Shown here: positions 32,084-42,244 of the stretch, one piece after another
Layout of the letters: the number at the start of each line of letters is the position of its first letter
Position numbering within the stretch: the stretch's first letter is position 1
Source: Azospirillum cavernae
Lineage (GTDB): Bacteria; Pseudomonadota; Alphaproteobacteria; Azospirillales; Azospirillaceae
DNA: 64,000 bases
Reading direction: 5' to 3'
Assembly: GCF_003590795.1 (NCBI RefSeq)
Contig: NZ_QYUL01000004.1
Location: forward strand, 124,001 to 188,000
Program-made: the position numbers and the translations under genes
The notes under the pieces: generated by a model
What the model was told of the DNA's origin: nothing
The model's database searches: none
The model's input: the letters and a program-made list of their open reading frames with translations, nothing else

Positions 32084-33979
32084 TCATTTGATGCGCATCA
32101 GCTTCATCAGCCCGACATAGGGCGGCATGCGCGAGGCACGTTCCGTGTCGACGCTCGATGCGTCCGAATTCGGCCCGGTGTTGGCGGGGTTCGGCGCGCC
32201 GACCGTCAGATTGTCGGCATCGACCGGGTGCGTGTGGGTTCCGGCGGCCAGATCACCAACCGCCGCGTCGCCGCCGGCCTGTTCGTCAGCGGCGGCGGTC
32301 GTCGTCGGCGCCGTTACGCCGTGCTGGTGCGGCATTCCGTGGATGTGCGTCGGCGCCGTGTAGCTGTGGGTGTGGTCGTCACTGCCGATCGGATCGGAAA
32401 CCGTCCAGCCAGCACGCTTGGCGCCAATGATGAAGCAGTCCGCGAGGTTGGGGAGCGCTTCGCCGAACAGCGGGCTTTCGACGTCCTTGACCGTCGAACC
32501 GTCGCAGACCTGGTAGGACGGCGGCGCCGGAAGATTGTGCTGTCCGCCCCACCAATCAATGACCGTGCCGATCGGCACGGACATCTGCGCCGTGGTCTGA
32601 ACCGTGCCGTCGGGAAAGACGAAGCCGCCAGCGATGGAACGGATGGCGCCATTGACGTCGAGGGTGGCCGATGGCTCCTCATCCGCAGCAAGCCCGATGC
32701 CGACCCGACCCGCCGCCGTGAGCGTCATGACCGGGTCCGGGAGATCGCCGATCCGCCAGTCGATTGGCCCGGCGCTGCGGAACTCGACGCGCCGCTTGTT
32801 GGGGAGGAGGGCCACAACACCATCCCCGCCGGAGGCTGCGGCGTTCCCGGCTTCCGCCTGCGTCACGATCCGACCGTCGCCATCAAAGCGGACGACGCTG
32901 TCCGCGTCGGCAAGCGCGAGGTCGCCACGGGCGACGTGCAACCGGCTTTGCGGGAAGCTGGCGCCGAAACCGACCTGCCCGAAGCGGTCGACGACAAAGA
33001 CGCCGTCGGTCGAGCGGTCTGCGGCGCGCACCGAAACCAGCAGCAACGGCTTGTAGGTGAAGGGGGCGTTTTCGCAATCGAGCGGCGTGTCGGTGATGAG
33101 CCGGGCCATGCCGTCGATCATGGACACGTTGTCCACGGTGGCCTGTCTGGCGGCGCCCGCGCGGTCGCGGACGATGAGGAGGTCCCCGACATGGACGACC
33201 CGGCCCAGCGCGTCGCTGGTTCCGGTCACGGTCAGATGGTCGCTGGTCAGCGTTCCCGGCCCCGGCTTGGCGACGTTGGTTCCTTGCACGTCGAGAAGCG
33301 CGCTCGGCGACAAGGTTCCGACCCCCAGGCTGCCGCCGGATACGGTTAGCACGACCGGCCCCGCGCCCGTCGCCGACGCCCCAACCACCAGGGCGACGTC
33401 CGCCGCCGCCGCGTCGATGCGCAGGCCGGTGTCCTGGCCACAACTCCAGCCAGCGACGCTCGCGCAGAGGTCGCCGCCCGACCGCCGGAAACGGATCGCC
33501 CCCGCTGGCGCGCCAACATACCGGCGGCCAAGCGGGGTGAAGCCCGGCGGCGGCGCGCCGGGTCCGCAGGCCCCCAGCGCCAGCTTGATCCCCTCGACCG
33601 GGGCGAGCGCCGTTTCGGCGCGCCATTCCAGCGCGGCGTCCTCGCGGATGTAGGGCGGACCGTCGCCGAGCGGCGGCAACCGGATCTCCGCGTAGGCGAT
33701 CGTGAGATACTGCACGCCCGCGTCCGGCGGTCCGCCGACGCGCCGTGGCCGGTCGAGCAGGATCAGCCGCCCCTCCTTGTCGATCGCGAGGCCGGGCGCG
33801 ACGTCGAAGCCGCTTCCCGCCGCCGTGACGGTCAAACCACTCACGACCCCCCAGTCGAACAACGCCGACGCCCCCAGACTCGCCATTCCGATCTGGTGCG
33901 CCTGGGCGTCGGCATAGTCCGCCTGCGCCAGGAACTCCCCGTCGAAATAGGCGACTTCGGTGGTTTCAGCGGTCGGCAT
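32084..33979 (-). CDS. eCIS tail-fibre-like protein with collar domain 2
   Basis: 631 residues with the same layout as fibre 1: YFDGEFLAQADYADAQAHQI at the N-terminus, a GLTVTAAGSGFDVAPGLAID module, a beta-rich shaft with heptad-free repeats, then VPIGTVIDWWGGQHNLPAPP, CDGSTVKDVESPLFGEALP, a His-rich segment (HTHSYTAPTHIHGMPHQH) and the end LMKLMRIK. The His clusters could bind Fe or Zn in a trimeric fibre tip, as in long tail fibres of T4-like phages. GAGG precedes the ATG at 33979. Likely receptor-binding part of the particle. Confidence 0.8.
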   Translation of the reverse strand: MPTAETTEVAYFDGEFLAQADYADAQAHQIGMASLGASALFDWGVVSGLTVTAAGSGFDVAPGLAIDKEGRLILLDRPRRVGGPPDAGVQYLTIAYAEIRLPPLGDGPPYIREDAALEWRAETALAPVEGIKLALGACGPGAPPPGFTPLGRRYVGAPAGAIRFRRSGGDLCASVAGWSCGQDTGLRIDAAAADVALVVGASATGAGPVVLTVSGGSLGVGTLSPSALLDVQGTNVAKPGPGTLTSDHLTVTGTSDALGRVVHVGDLLIVRDRAGAARQATVDNVSMIDGMARLITDTPLDCENAPFTYKPLLLVSVRAADRSTDGVFVVDRFGQVGFGASFPQSRLHVARGDLALADADSVVRFDGDGRIVTQAEAGNAAASGGDGVVALLPNKRRVEFRSAGPIDWRIGDLPDPVMTLTAAGRVGIGLAADEEPSATLDVNGAIRSIAGGFVFPDGTVQTTAQMSVPIGTVIDWWGGQHNLPAPPSYQVCDGSTVKDVESPLFGEALPNLADCFIIGAKRAGWTVSDPIGSDDHTHSYTAPTHIHGMPHQHGVTAPTTTAAADEQAGGDAAVGDLAAGTHTHPVDADNLTVGAPNPANTGPNSDASSVDTERASRMPPYVGLMKLMRIK

Positions 33980-33985
33980 CGGGCC

Positions 33986-35659
33986 TCACTTGATTCGGAT
34001 GATTTTGACGAGCCGCGCCGAGCGCGGCGTGTTGTCGGCGGGACCCGTCATGAACGAGGCGCTTGAGGCGGTGTTTTGCGCTGTTTGCCCCTCCCATTTT
34101 CTCAGCCCGAGATCGATGGCGTGGTGGTGGCCGACGGCGGCGCCAGCCTGTTCGCCGATGCCGCTGGCCTGCCCGGGCGCGGTGTCGGACTGCGTGAGCG
34201 TCGCGGCGCTCGCGTGATCGTGCGGGACAGCGTGGGAGTGCGCTGGCAAACTCCCGACCGTGTGCGTGTGCGTCTCCGCGCCGCCGACGCCGCCGATCCG
34301 GTCATGGCTGGTGGTCCCCCGGACATAGTGGTTGAGGAGGTCCGGCGCCCGCTTGCCTTTGTAAGGGCTGTCCTGGTCGTCGATCATCTGGCCCTCGCAG
34401 ACGACGAATTCCGCAGGGAGGGTCAGTTCCTTGCCGGTCGGGCCGGGCCACCAGTCAACCACCGTGCCGATTTCGATGGCGGCCCCGGAGACTGCGGCGG
34501 TGTGCTGCACGGCGTCGCTGCCGAACTGAAAGCCCCCGCTCAGCGATTGCACCGGCCCCACCACCGTCAGGAGCGCTGGCGTGGCGCCAACGGGCGCCGG
34601 GTCGGGCAGTATTGGGTCGCTGCCGATCCAGACGTCGAAGGGGGCGTGGTCGTCGGATCGGGGCGCGACGCCGCGCACGGTCAGCGCCGCCATGCCCGAC
34701 TTGCCAGGAAGCACCGCGACCGTTCCGGAGGCGCAGAGCGCGATTGGTTTTCCGTCGGGTCCGGCGGCGTCGAACAGCACGCAGCAATCCGTGCCGACGC
34801 CGACCAGCCCGCCGCCGTCGAACCGAATCGCCCGGTCGCCGTCGAGCGCGACGCCGCCCCTCACGCTCAGCCGGGCGGACCCGGAACCGGGTTCCATGCC
34901 GATGCCGGCGTGACCAGCCTGATCGACCGTCAGCAGACGATCGCCGTCCAGGTTGCGGACGCTGAGGAGCATGGCGTTTGCGCCTTCAAGATCCAGTTGG
35001 GCTTGCGGCTCCAGCGCGCCGACGGCCAGACCGCCCGCCATGGCCACCGAACCAGCGAAGCGCACCCGGTCGGCCAGGACGCCGAGACCGCCATCCTCCC
35101 GCCCGGCGACCGTCGCGCCCACCCGCCCGGCCTGCGCGTCGATGAGCTGGAGCGACGCCAGATTGAAGCCGCAGTAACGCCGCGACTCCTGGTCCACGCG
35201 CTGGATCCGACCGTCGGCGTTCAGGGTCACGCGGGCGAGGAAGACGGCGTCAGGCTCCACCCCGGCGCTGGTGCTGCGGAAGAAGGCGACCGGGCGGCGC
35301 GCAATCCGCTTGTAGCCGAGCGTCCCGGCCTCCCGCGACAGCGCCGTCGGCGCCACGTCGCTGCGGATGAACAGGTTGGCGTCCAGGCTTCCGAGCGACG
35401 GCACGGAAACGGTCAAAGCCGCCGACAGAACGATCTCCCCACCGTTCGGATCGATGGCGAGGCCGCTGCCGACCGTCACCGCCAACCTCTCGTCGCCGGT
35501 CATCGCCACCGCCAGGCCGTTGGCGATTCCCCAGGTGTGCAGGTCGCGGTTGGCGCGGGCGCGCGCCTCGTCGAAATAATTCCGCTCCGCGACGAAATCG
35601 TCGCGGCCCAGCTCCATGCCGTTGAAGTAGTTGGGAAGGGAGAGCGGCGAGCCAGCCAT
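33986..35659 (-). CDS. eCIS tail-fibre-like protein with collar domain 3
   Basis: 557 residues. N-terminal NYFNGMELGRDDFVAERNYF and LHTWGIANGLAVA, shaft of beta repeats, then IEIGTVVDWWPGPTGKELTL, CEGQMIDDQDSPYKGKRAP, DLLNHYVRGTTSHD, His-rich HTHTVGSLPAHSHAVPHDH, and the end LVKIIRIK. It starts at ATG 35659, four bases after the stop of the fourth fibre gene and behind GAGGG; the open frame upstream of this ATG lies inside that gene. Paralog of fibres 1 and 2, with divergent shafts. Confidence 0.8.
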   Translation of the reverse strand: MAGSPLSLPNYFNGMELGRDDFVAERNYFDEARARANRDLHTWGIANGLAVAMTGDERLAVTVGSGLAIDPNGGEIVLSAALTVSVPSLGSLDANLFIRSDVAPTALSREAGTLGYKRIARRPVAFFRSTSAGVEPDAVFLARVTLNADGRIQRVDQESRRYCGFNLASLQLIDAQAGRVGATVAGREDGGLGVLADRVRFAGSVAMAGGLAVGALEPQAQLDLEGANAMLLSVRNLDGDRLLTVDQAGHAGIGMEPGSGSARLSVRGGVALDGDRAIRFDGGGLVGVGTDCCVLFDAAGPDGKPIALCASGTVAVLPGKSGMAALTVRGVAPRSDDHAPFDVWIGSDPILPDPAPVGATPALLTVVGPVQSLSGGFQFGSDAVQHTAAVSGAAIEIGTVVDWWPGPTGKELTLPAEFVVCEGQMIDDQDSPYKGKRAPDLLNHYVRGTTSHDRIGGVGGAETHTHTVGSLPAHSHAVPHDHASAATLTQSDTAPGQASGIGEQAGAAVGHHHAIDLGLRKWEGQTAQNTASSASFMTGPADNTPRSARLVKIIRIK

Positions 35660-35663
35660 CGCG

Positions 35664-36539
35664 TCAGCCCTCGGGATGCGAAGACGGCGGGGCGCCCTGC
35701 CGCTCAAGCTGCTCCACCCGCGCCGCAAGAGTCTTCACGGCCTCCACCAGCAGGCCGACCAGCTCGACCGTCGCCACGGCTTTCACCCCCTCGGCGTCGG
35801 TCCGCACGAGGGCGGGGAGCGCCGCCTCAACCTCCCGCGCGCGGACGGAGAGCCGCCGCCGCCCGTCCGGCGCGGTGAAGGCGACGCCGGTGAGCGAGCG
35901 CAGCGTCGCCAGCGCGTCGGCGATCGGTTCGGCGTCGGATGGTGGCGGGGCTGGTGGCGGGGCGGCATCCCCCAGGGCGGGTTGGACAGCGGTTTCGGCG
36001 GCGGTTTCGACGTCAGCCTCGGTGACGGCTTTCGTGGCTGGCGCCTGGATGGTCAGCGTCGCGACCTGACGTCCGGTGGCGCCAACCGACGTGATCGCCT
36101 GGTTCTGGACGATAACCACGCCAAGGATGACGCCGCTGACCTCGTCCAGATCGGCGGACGATTTTTGCGAAATGTCGATCATCGGAATTTCAGAGATGAC
36201 ATGCGACGATCTCAGATCCTGTTCGTTGGGATCGGACCCGTCCGCCAGCCTCAGATCATCGCTGTATTTGAGAACGACAAAATACGTGCCGTCCGCCTGC
36301 GCGGTGTCCGGCGAGGGCAGCGACGCGTCGTCCGCCAGGACCACCGTCACGCCGTTTTCGTCGAAGGCGAGGCCGCTGGATACGTTGTCGATGTCAAGGA
36401 CGAGGCCGGAGGCGACGCCCCGCGTGTACAGGCTCTTGTTGATTGCCTGCGTCACGTCGCGGAAATACTGCTGATCGCGGATGAAGTCCGCCGCTTCGAG
36501 CAATTCGCCGTCGAAATAGTATGTTCTCGTCAGTTCCAT
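35664..36539 (-). CDS. Short fibre-like protein with S74-type chaperone-like end
   Basis: 291 residues. N-terminal YYFDGELLEAADFIRDQQYF and LYTRGVASGLVLD match the attachment module of the three large fibres, but the collar region is absent. Residues about 225-285 (VAFTAPDGRRRLSVRARE, LPALVRTDAEGVKAVATVEL) resemble the intramolecular chaperone of S74-type tail fibres. The last 20 residues form a short coiled coil (ALAARVEQLERQ-like). It may be the proximal fibre or fibre adaptor. First fibre gene after the tail-I-like gene. Confidence 0.72.
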   Translation of the reverse strand: MELTRTYYFDGELLEAADFIRDQQYFRDVTQAINKSLYTRGVASGLVLDIDNVSSGLAFDENGVTVVLADDASLPSPDTAQADGTYFVVLKYSDDLRLADGSDPNEQDLRSSHVISEIPMIDISQKSSADLDEVSGVILGVVIVQNQAITSVGATGRQVATLTIQAPATKAVTEADVETAAETAVQPALGDAAPPPAPPPSDAEPIADALATLRSLTGVAFTAPDGRRRLSVRAREVEAALPALVRTDAEGVKAVATVELVGLLVEAVKTLAARVEQLERQGAPPSSHPEG

Positions 36540-36567
36540 GGGGACTTCCTGTTTCGCGGGCCGCAGG

Positions 36568-37407
36568 TCAACTGGTCATTTTGATCGTGTAGGTCGTGTG
36601 CGCGGGCTTCTCCTGATCGACGATGCGGCTCAGGAAGGTCTTGGCGGCGGGGCGGGACTTCGACTTGACGCCCTCCACGGTGATGAGGAACGAATAGGGT
36701 CGCACGCCGCCCAGCACGGGGCCTTCGCTTCGCGTCGGATAGGCGGGACGGAGCTTCGTGGTCCGACCGACGGTCATCGGCATGCCGTCGGTGAGATCCG
36801 TGACCGTGATTGTGGCGTCGCTGGAAATTGGCCCCGACCCGACGGCGAGGATGGTCAGCAGCTTCTGAAGCCCCGCCGCCGTGCCGCGCTCGCGGAACAC
36901 CGGCAGGATGGACGCCAGATTGCGGCGCTGATCGTCCACCGAGCGGGGAACGCCGCCCTGGTAGCCGAACCATGCGCCTTGCCAAGCGAATTGCGCGGTG
37001 AGCCAGTCGTTGACCGCCGCCGTGACGGCGAGCTTCCAGGCGTCCTCGTCGTCCTCGCCAGCCTGCGGCAGGACGATGCCGAAATAGTCGTTCAGCGCGT
37101 TGACCTTCGACCATTGCAGGCTGTCGGCGTCACGCGGGTCGGTCAGGGGAGGGAGGGAGGCGTCGCTCTCCGGGAACAGGAACGACAGGCGCGGATAGAA
37201 CAGGTCGGGCAGCGCGTCGATGACCGTCGCCATCGCCCGTCGCTGCACGGTGATGGGCGGCGGCGGCTTGCTCGGGTCGGGCGCCGGTCCCAGCAGGTTC
37301 TGGAAGATCCACAGATAGCGGTCGAGCACCCGCTGCCCGGCCGCGTCGGCTTGCTCGAAAAAGGGCGGCAGGGACCGGATGTAAGGGCGCGGCGGATCCG
37401 TCGTCAT
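36568..37407 (-). CDS. Tail protein I-like baseplate component
   Basis: 279 residues. YIRSLPPFFEQADAAGQRVL and RYLWIFQNLLGP at the start, and VFRERGTAAGLQKLLTILA in the middle, are the pattern of the phage tail protein I/TIGR02242 type found in phage-derived particles, where it links baseplate wedge to fibres. The ATG at 37407 overlaps the preceding stop (TGATG). Gene order J - J2 - I - fibres is the same as in phage tails and other eCIS. Confidence 0.75.
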   Translation of the reverse strand: MTTDPPRPYIRSLPPFFEQADAAGQRVLDRYLWIFQNLLGPAPDPSKPPPPITVQRRAMATVIDALPDLFYPRLSFLFPESDASLPPLTDPRDADSLQWSKVNALNDYFGIVLPQAGEDDEDAWKLAVTAAVNDWLTAQFAWQGAWFGYQGGVPRSVDDQRRNLASILPVFRERGTAAGLQKLLTILAVGSGPISSDATITVTDLTDGMPMTVGRTTKLRPAYPTRSEGPVLGGVRPYSFLITVEGVKSKSRPAAKTFLSRIVDQEKPAHTTYTIKMTS

Positions 37408-38651
37408 CACCACACTCCCGTCAGGGGCAACCGGGTGTCAAGGCCGACGGTGCTGCGGACGGCGACCTCAATCGGCCCATAGCTCTTGTCCAGCACCTCG
37501 ACGACGAGCCGCCAGAGCTGCGGCAGGCCGACCCGATCCGGCCGACCAAGGTAGCTGGGCGGCCCAGCCGAGCTGTTGTCCCAGCCCACGACGGCCCGTC
37601 CGACTTGCAGCCCGATGATGGTTTCCAGCGCGACCTGCACCGGCTGGTTGACGTCGACGCCAGCGACGCCAAGCACGACCGCCCGGATGTCGTTCTCCAG
37701 GACCGGGCGGTCGTAAGGCCACCCCGTGCCGTCGATCCCGCCGGTGAGGGGAGACAGCAGGGCCTGGATCGCGTCGTTGATCTGGAACCCGATGGTCCAG
37801 GGGTCATAGCGGTCGGCGATGGCGGCGCACTGGAGGCGGATGACGAGCGGCGTCATCACCGGCATTTCGACGGCGACCGGGGTGCCCAGCAGGCGGCGCG
37901 GCTGCAAGTAGGCGCGAACAGCCGCCAGAACTCGGGAATAGCACAGATCCGCTTGCGAGAGTCCGCTTGGCCTGAGCGTCGCCTTCACCGTCACCAGGGG
38001 CGCTCCGGGCGTGTAGTGCGTCGATTGCGGCCGCTTGGTGAGCCACCATTTCCAGACCGAGTCGAGGACCGGCAGGACCCGGAGCCACGGCGCTTCGGCC
38101 CGCACCATGACCCGACGGATGGCGTAGCCGACCGACAGGTTGGCGAGGGTGTCCGTGACCGACCGGGTGACGGCGGCGAAATCCTCGGCGCTGACAAGGC
38201 GGTAGGGCGCGTGCCAGAAGGCCAGAACGCGCGTGCGCAGGTCGGCGGGATCGAACGCCGCGCCGGCCTCGATCTCGGCCAGATAGCGGGCCAGGGCCAG
38301 TCGGTCGGGATCCAGCAGGATGATGTTCTTCGGCGGCAGCCGGATGAGGTTGCCAGCGGAGTCGCGGGCGACGTTCCTCTCCAGGTCGCGGATCAGCTTG
38401 GCGAGGTCCGGTCCGGAGGCGCCGACCACCAGCCGCAGGAAGTTGAGGTAAAGTTCGCGCGGCAGCGTGTCGATCCGGTAGAGCGTCGTGTCGCCGAGCC
38501 AGCAGAGGAGCTGAAGCAGGGCTATTCCCGGATCGGAATAATTAAAGTCGGTCCACTGGCGGCTGTATTGCGGGATCGCCGCCGTCAGCTCCTGTTGCAG
38601 ACTGGCGTAAGTCTTGTCGCTGAGCGACGGCAGATCAAAGCGCGTCGGCAT
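37407..38651 (-). CDS. Baseplate J-like protein 2 (Afp12-like position)
   Basis: 414 residues. The N-terminus LQQELTAAIPQYSRQWTDFN followed by YSDPGIALLQLLCWLGDTTLYRIDTLP is diagnostic of the eCIS 'putative baseplate assembly' family, which shares its fold with phage gp6/J wedge proteins. C-terminal half has the J-type beta/alpha blocks (TVKATLRPSG, LLGTPVAVEMPVMTPLVIRL). Starts 17 bases inside the 3' end of the preceding J gene. Confidence 0.82.
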   Translation of the reverse strand: MPTRFDLPSLSDKTYASLQQELTAAIPQYSRQWTDFNYSDPGIALLQLLCWLGDTTLYRIDTLPRELYLNFLRLVVGASGPDLAKLIRDLERNVARDSAGNLIRLPPKNIILLDPDRLALARYLAEIEAGAAFDPADLRTRVLAFWHAPYRLVSAEDFAAVTRSVTDTLANLSVGYAIRRVMVRAEAPWLRVLPVLDSVWKWWLTKRPQSTHYTPGAPLVTVKATLRPSGLSQADLCYSRVLAAVRAYLQPRRLLGTPVAVEMPVMTPLVIRLQCAAIADRYDPWTIGFQINDAIQALLSPLTGGIDGTGWPYDRPVLENDIRAVVLGVAGVDVNQPVQVALETIIGLQVGRAVVGWDNSSAGPPSYLGRPDRVGLPQLWRLVVEVLDKSYGPIEVAVRSTVGLDTRLPLTGVW

Positions 38652-41633
38652 CGGCGGACTCGACGGTGGTTTTGCCAGCGGTGGGCAATTGGTTGGGCTT
38701 GAGGACGACGCCGCTCCTGCCGTCGTCCACCGTGACTTTCTGGACCAGGCCGACGCCGGGGCAGGCGCTGGCCATGGCGGCGACGACGCCCGCGTCGACG
38801 CGGGCGCCGATGCGCCAGCCGACGCCGCCCGGCCCGCCGGTCAGCGGGTTGAAGAAGGCCGCATACGCCGCCTTGATCGCTTCGCTGGCGGTGTCGAGCG
38901 TCGAGCCGTCGGCCGGGACGATCACGAAAACCGCGTCGATCGGCACATAGTCCGGCCCGCCTGCGGTGATCAGCGGGCCAAGCAGCGGCAGCGCCCGGCC
39001 CCGGACGAAGCCCTCGACCTGGTTGCGCAGGTCGACGCTGGGCTGCGGCGTCGGACCGGGGCCGTTCGGCAGGAGGATCAGACGGATCAGCGCCGGGTCG
39101 CCGTCAAGACAGACCGCCTGCGCCACCTCCTGCGAGGCGGCGAGCGCCAGCGTCGCGAAATCCGCCGTAGTGACCGCCCGGTCCATGGCGCGGATTTGGC
39201 CGGGCGCCCGCGCCGACAGCGAGGCGAGCGTGTCGGCTTCGAGGCCGCCGGTGGCGGCGATGACGTTGCGCACCGACGCGATCGCCGGGATGATCTGCTG
39301 TAGGTCGTTCAGCACCCCGGCGCCGACGTTGCCCGCCGCGCCGCCGCCGTTGCGGTACGAGGCGGCGCGGATGTTGCGTTCCCCCTCCGGCGGGACGAGG
39401 CCGACGACGCCGTTGCCGAACGTCAGCGCGCCGACGCTGTAATCAAGCGCGTAGTGGCGGCTGGTCGGCGTCGAGAAGTCGAAATTGGCGACCTCCTCCC
39501 AGCGAATCCACGCCCGCCCGGCCTCTTCGCCATCCGCCAGCGGCGGCGGGACGGGGCTGCCCGGCGCCAGCGCCGGCGCCGGCGGAAGCGGTTCCAACAC
39601 CTCGATCACGGCGCCCGCCAGGATTGGGCTTTGCGGCAGCAGGAACGTCTGGTCCGGCGCGCCGGTGCTCGAACCGATCACCACGTCGTCATACGTGACG
39701 GCGTTGACGGTCGGGGCGACGTTCGGAACGATGGCGGTCATCCAGCATGGCGGCGGTCCCTCAGGACCGGCGACCTTCAACCAATAGAGGTCCTGCCCGA
39801 ACAGACTGCTGCGCGCGAAGGAGCGGGGCGTGAGCACGGTCAGGATGCCTTGCGGCCTGGTCTGGCCGTCGGCGCCGACCGGCAGCAGCTTCTGCCAGCC
39901 ACCGGCCCCCCCCCGGCGTCCCAGGCGTGCAGCGTCAGCGGCGTCGGCGCGTCGCTGCCAGACGCCGCCGCCATCGGGTCGGTCGGCGGCGGGTCGAAGG
40001 TGATCTCAGTGTTGCCGGAGGTGGCGAACAGCAGGGTCAGCGGGCGACCGGCGACCACCGCGTCGTTGCGGGCGTCGAGGCCCAGGTAGAACACCGGCGC
40101 GGCCTCGGGCCAGGGTTGGAAGGGCTGGACGCCGAGCGGAGCGCAGTCAAAGCCGTTGCACTGGAGCCGCTGGTCGGGAAGCTTGACCATGCGGCCCGCG
40201 ATCCCCAGCGCCTTGACGAAGGGCGGCGTGTAGCTGGCGGGCTGATACTCGAAGCCGAAATTGATGTCGGCCTGCTTGAGCAGCGCGATGGCCGCGTCCT
40301 TGTTGCCGACGTAAGCGCCGATGATGGTGTCGACGACGTATTCCGCTGAGCGCGTGACCACCAGCCCGGCCGCGCCGCCATAGCCGCCGTCTGCGATGCG
40401 CGCCCGTATCCAGTAGTTCAGGGTGTCGTTGATCGCCGTCGGCTCGATCTGCGGACACGTGAACGTCACCGTGCCGTCGCGGGTGAGGCTGGCGGTCCCG
40501 TCGGTGACGGCGAGCGCGCTCCAGCCCGCGCCATCCCAAAACTCCCAAGCCAGCGCGACGTGCTGCGGCGGATCGATCCTTTCCAGACGGAAGACGAGGT
40601 CCACGATCATGTCGGCGCGGCTGAACACGGTCTGGCTGGCGAGGTAGAAGGCGTCTTGCAACGCTGGCTCGGCGCCGAACGGCTGTCCGCCCTTCTTCAG
40701 GTCGACCTCCTGGCTGTTGTAGAACGCCGCGTCCACGGCGACCGCCGACAGCGTCAGGGCGAGCGCCACGGAGTAGATGGCCGGCAGCGCGTCCTTCAGA
40801 AACGGCGCGATGCGCACCCCGGCGGCTGGCGACAAGCGCAGCCAACGGGCCGGGACGCCATTGACCATGCCGACCGGCAGCGTCGGCATCCCGGCGAACG
40901 ACACCGTCAGCGTGTCGCAGGTCGCCACGATCTCTGGATTCAGCGTTTGGCCGTCCGCGTTCGAGCAGACGGCGAAATAACTGGCGTAGAGGTTGGCCCC
41001 TTCAAAGGTGAGCGACAGTTCGCCTTGCAGGCCCTCGCAATCAAAGCACGGATCGCTGATGCAAATGGCGTGATCGAAGGGGCGCTGCGCCGGATCCTCG
41101 CCGAACAGCGGGAAGGGCGGCCCGCCGCCGCCGATGCGGTCGGAACAGTCGACCAGGGCGTCAGCCGTCGGATCGACCGCGTAGGCGGCGGTGACGGCGA
41201 GCGGCAGCACGATCAGATCGGCTGTGGTCTCGAACACCACGCCGGGCGCGTCGACGCCGATGACCTGCGTGCGCCGAAGCACCGGAACCACGGCGTCGCC
41301 GCTGGAGGTGAAGGCCACCGGCGTTCCCGCCGCCCGCGCCGCCCGCAGGGTGATCCCCATAAAGTCCCAGAAGCCGAGCGCGTATTTGTCCGGCGCGCCG
41401 TTCAGCGGCGTCGTCAGCTTCTGGAACAGCTCGCCGAACAGCTTGAACAGGACCAGGCCCGGATCGGCGCCGTCGAACCAGCGCGGATCGAGCAGGTTGC
41501 CGTCCTCGTCGGCGGGGAACCCCGCCGCCCATTCTGGAATCGTCCGCACCGCCGCGTCGAGGCACGCCTGATAGACGTCCTCCGGCGTTCGCGCGTCAAG
41601 CGTTGGCGCGGCGGTCGGCAGGGCCATGATCAC
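38635..41633 (-). CDS. Large baseplate J/gp6-like protein (Afp11-like), split by one -1 frameshift
   Basis: As written, two frames (41633-39840 and 39837-38635) adjoin. A run of nine G on the coding strand (39906-39914) needs one more G to join them; the join then reads HAWDAGGGAGGWQKLLPVGA and the product is 999 residues, the normal size for Afp11-like wedge proteins. The N-terminal part has VYQACLDAAVRTIPEWAAGF and DPRWFDGADPGLVLFKLFGE; the C-terminal part has the J-domain block DYSVGALTFGNGVVGLVPP and YRNGGGAAGNVGAGVL. Probable assembly error, or a true break that would disable the baseplate. Confidence 0.82.
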
Positions 41634-41833
41634 GCGTCGGCCTTGTCAGCCGGGACCGCAAGGGTCTCTTCGAGGACCTGGATGGCGCCGGCGATGCGCA
41701 GCATGGTGGTCTGCAAATCGGCCCGACGCGTGTCCAGCGCGGCGAGCTGCTCCTGGCCGGCCCGGTACTCCGCGCGCAGCGTTTCCAGCCGCTCCTTCAG
41801 GCGTTTTTCAAGGTTCTGGTCAGCGTCACTCAT
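41630..41833 (-). CDS. Small coiled-coil protein of the baseplate gene block
   Basis: 67 residues, one long amphipathic coiled coil (LEKRLKERLETLRAEYRAGQ and LAALDTRRADLQTTMLRIAG). No family recognised. It lies between gp25 and the large J gene with overlaps on both sides (start near the gp25 stop; end overlaps the next gene by 4 bases), so it is part of the machine's operon. An alternative GTG start at 41842 adds three residues. Possibly a bundle helix like those that staple phage wedge proteins. Confidence 0.65.
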   Translation of the reverse strand: MSDADQNLEKRLKERLETLRAEYRAGQEQLAALDTRRADLQTTMLRIAGAIQVLEETLAVPADKADA

Positions 41834-41838
41834 GGCGT

Positions 41839-42240
41839 TCACCCTAGGTAAAATGGATAGACGAGATTCTGGCGGCGGTTGAAGGACAGGATTTCGTAAT
41901 CGATGGCGATCAACAGGCGTTCGCGCAGCCCGCGATCCGGCGAGGCGGTGACGTCGATCACGCGGATGCGCGGCTCCCAGGCCTCCAACGCGGCGCGCAC
42001 CGCGTAGGCGGCCAGATTGATCGCCGTGTCGTTGTTCGCCTGGAACACCATGCGCGCGAGGTCGCAGCCGAACTCCGGCTCCATCACGCGCTCGCCCTTG
42101 GCGGTTTGCAGGATCTGTAGGATCGACTGGCGAATCAGCGCCTCGTCCGCCGCCATGGCGAAGCGACCGCCGGTCACGCCGAATGGAAAGGCCCAGCCAT
42201 TGCCGAGAAAATCCGAGGAGGAGGAGGTCGTGTCCGCCAT
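41839..42240 (-). CDS. gp25/GPW-like baseplate wedge protein (Afp9-like)
   Basis: 133 residues with the gp25-like core: GWAFPFGVTGGRFAMAADEA, IRQSILQILQTAKGERVMEP, EFGCDLARMVF, and a C-terminal beta segment. The RxxxxPxFGxxL pattern (RVMEPEFGCDL) is the family signature. gp25 anchors the sheath to the baseplate wedge and starts sheath assembly. Confidence 0.92.
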   Translation of the reverse strand: MADTTSSSSDFLGNGWAFPFGVTGGRFAMAADEALIRQSILQILQTAKGERVMEPEFGCDLARMVFQANNDTAINLAAYAVRAALEAWEPRIRVIDVTASPDRGLRERLLIAIDYEILSFNRRQNLVYPFYLG

Positions 42241-42244
42241 GGCT

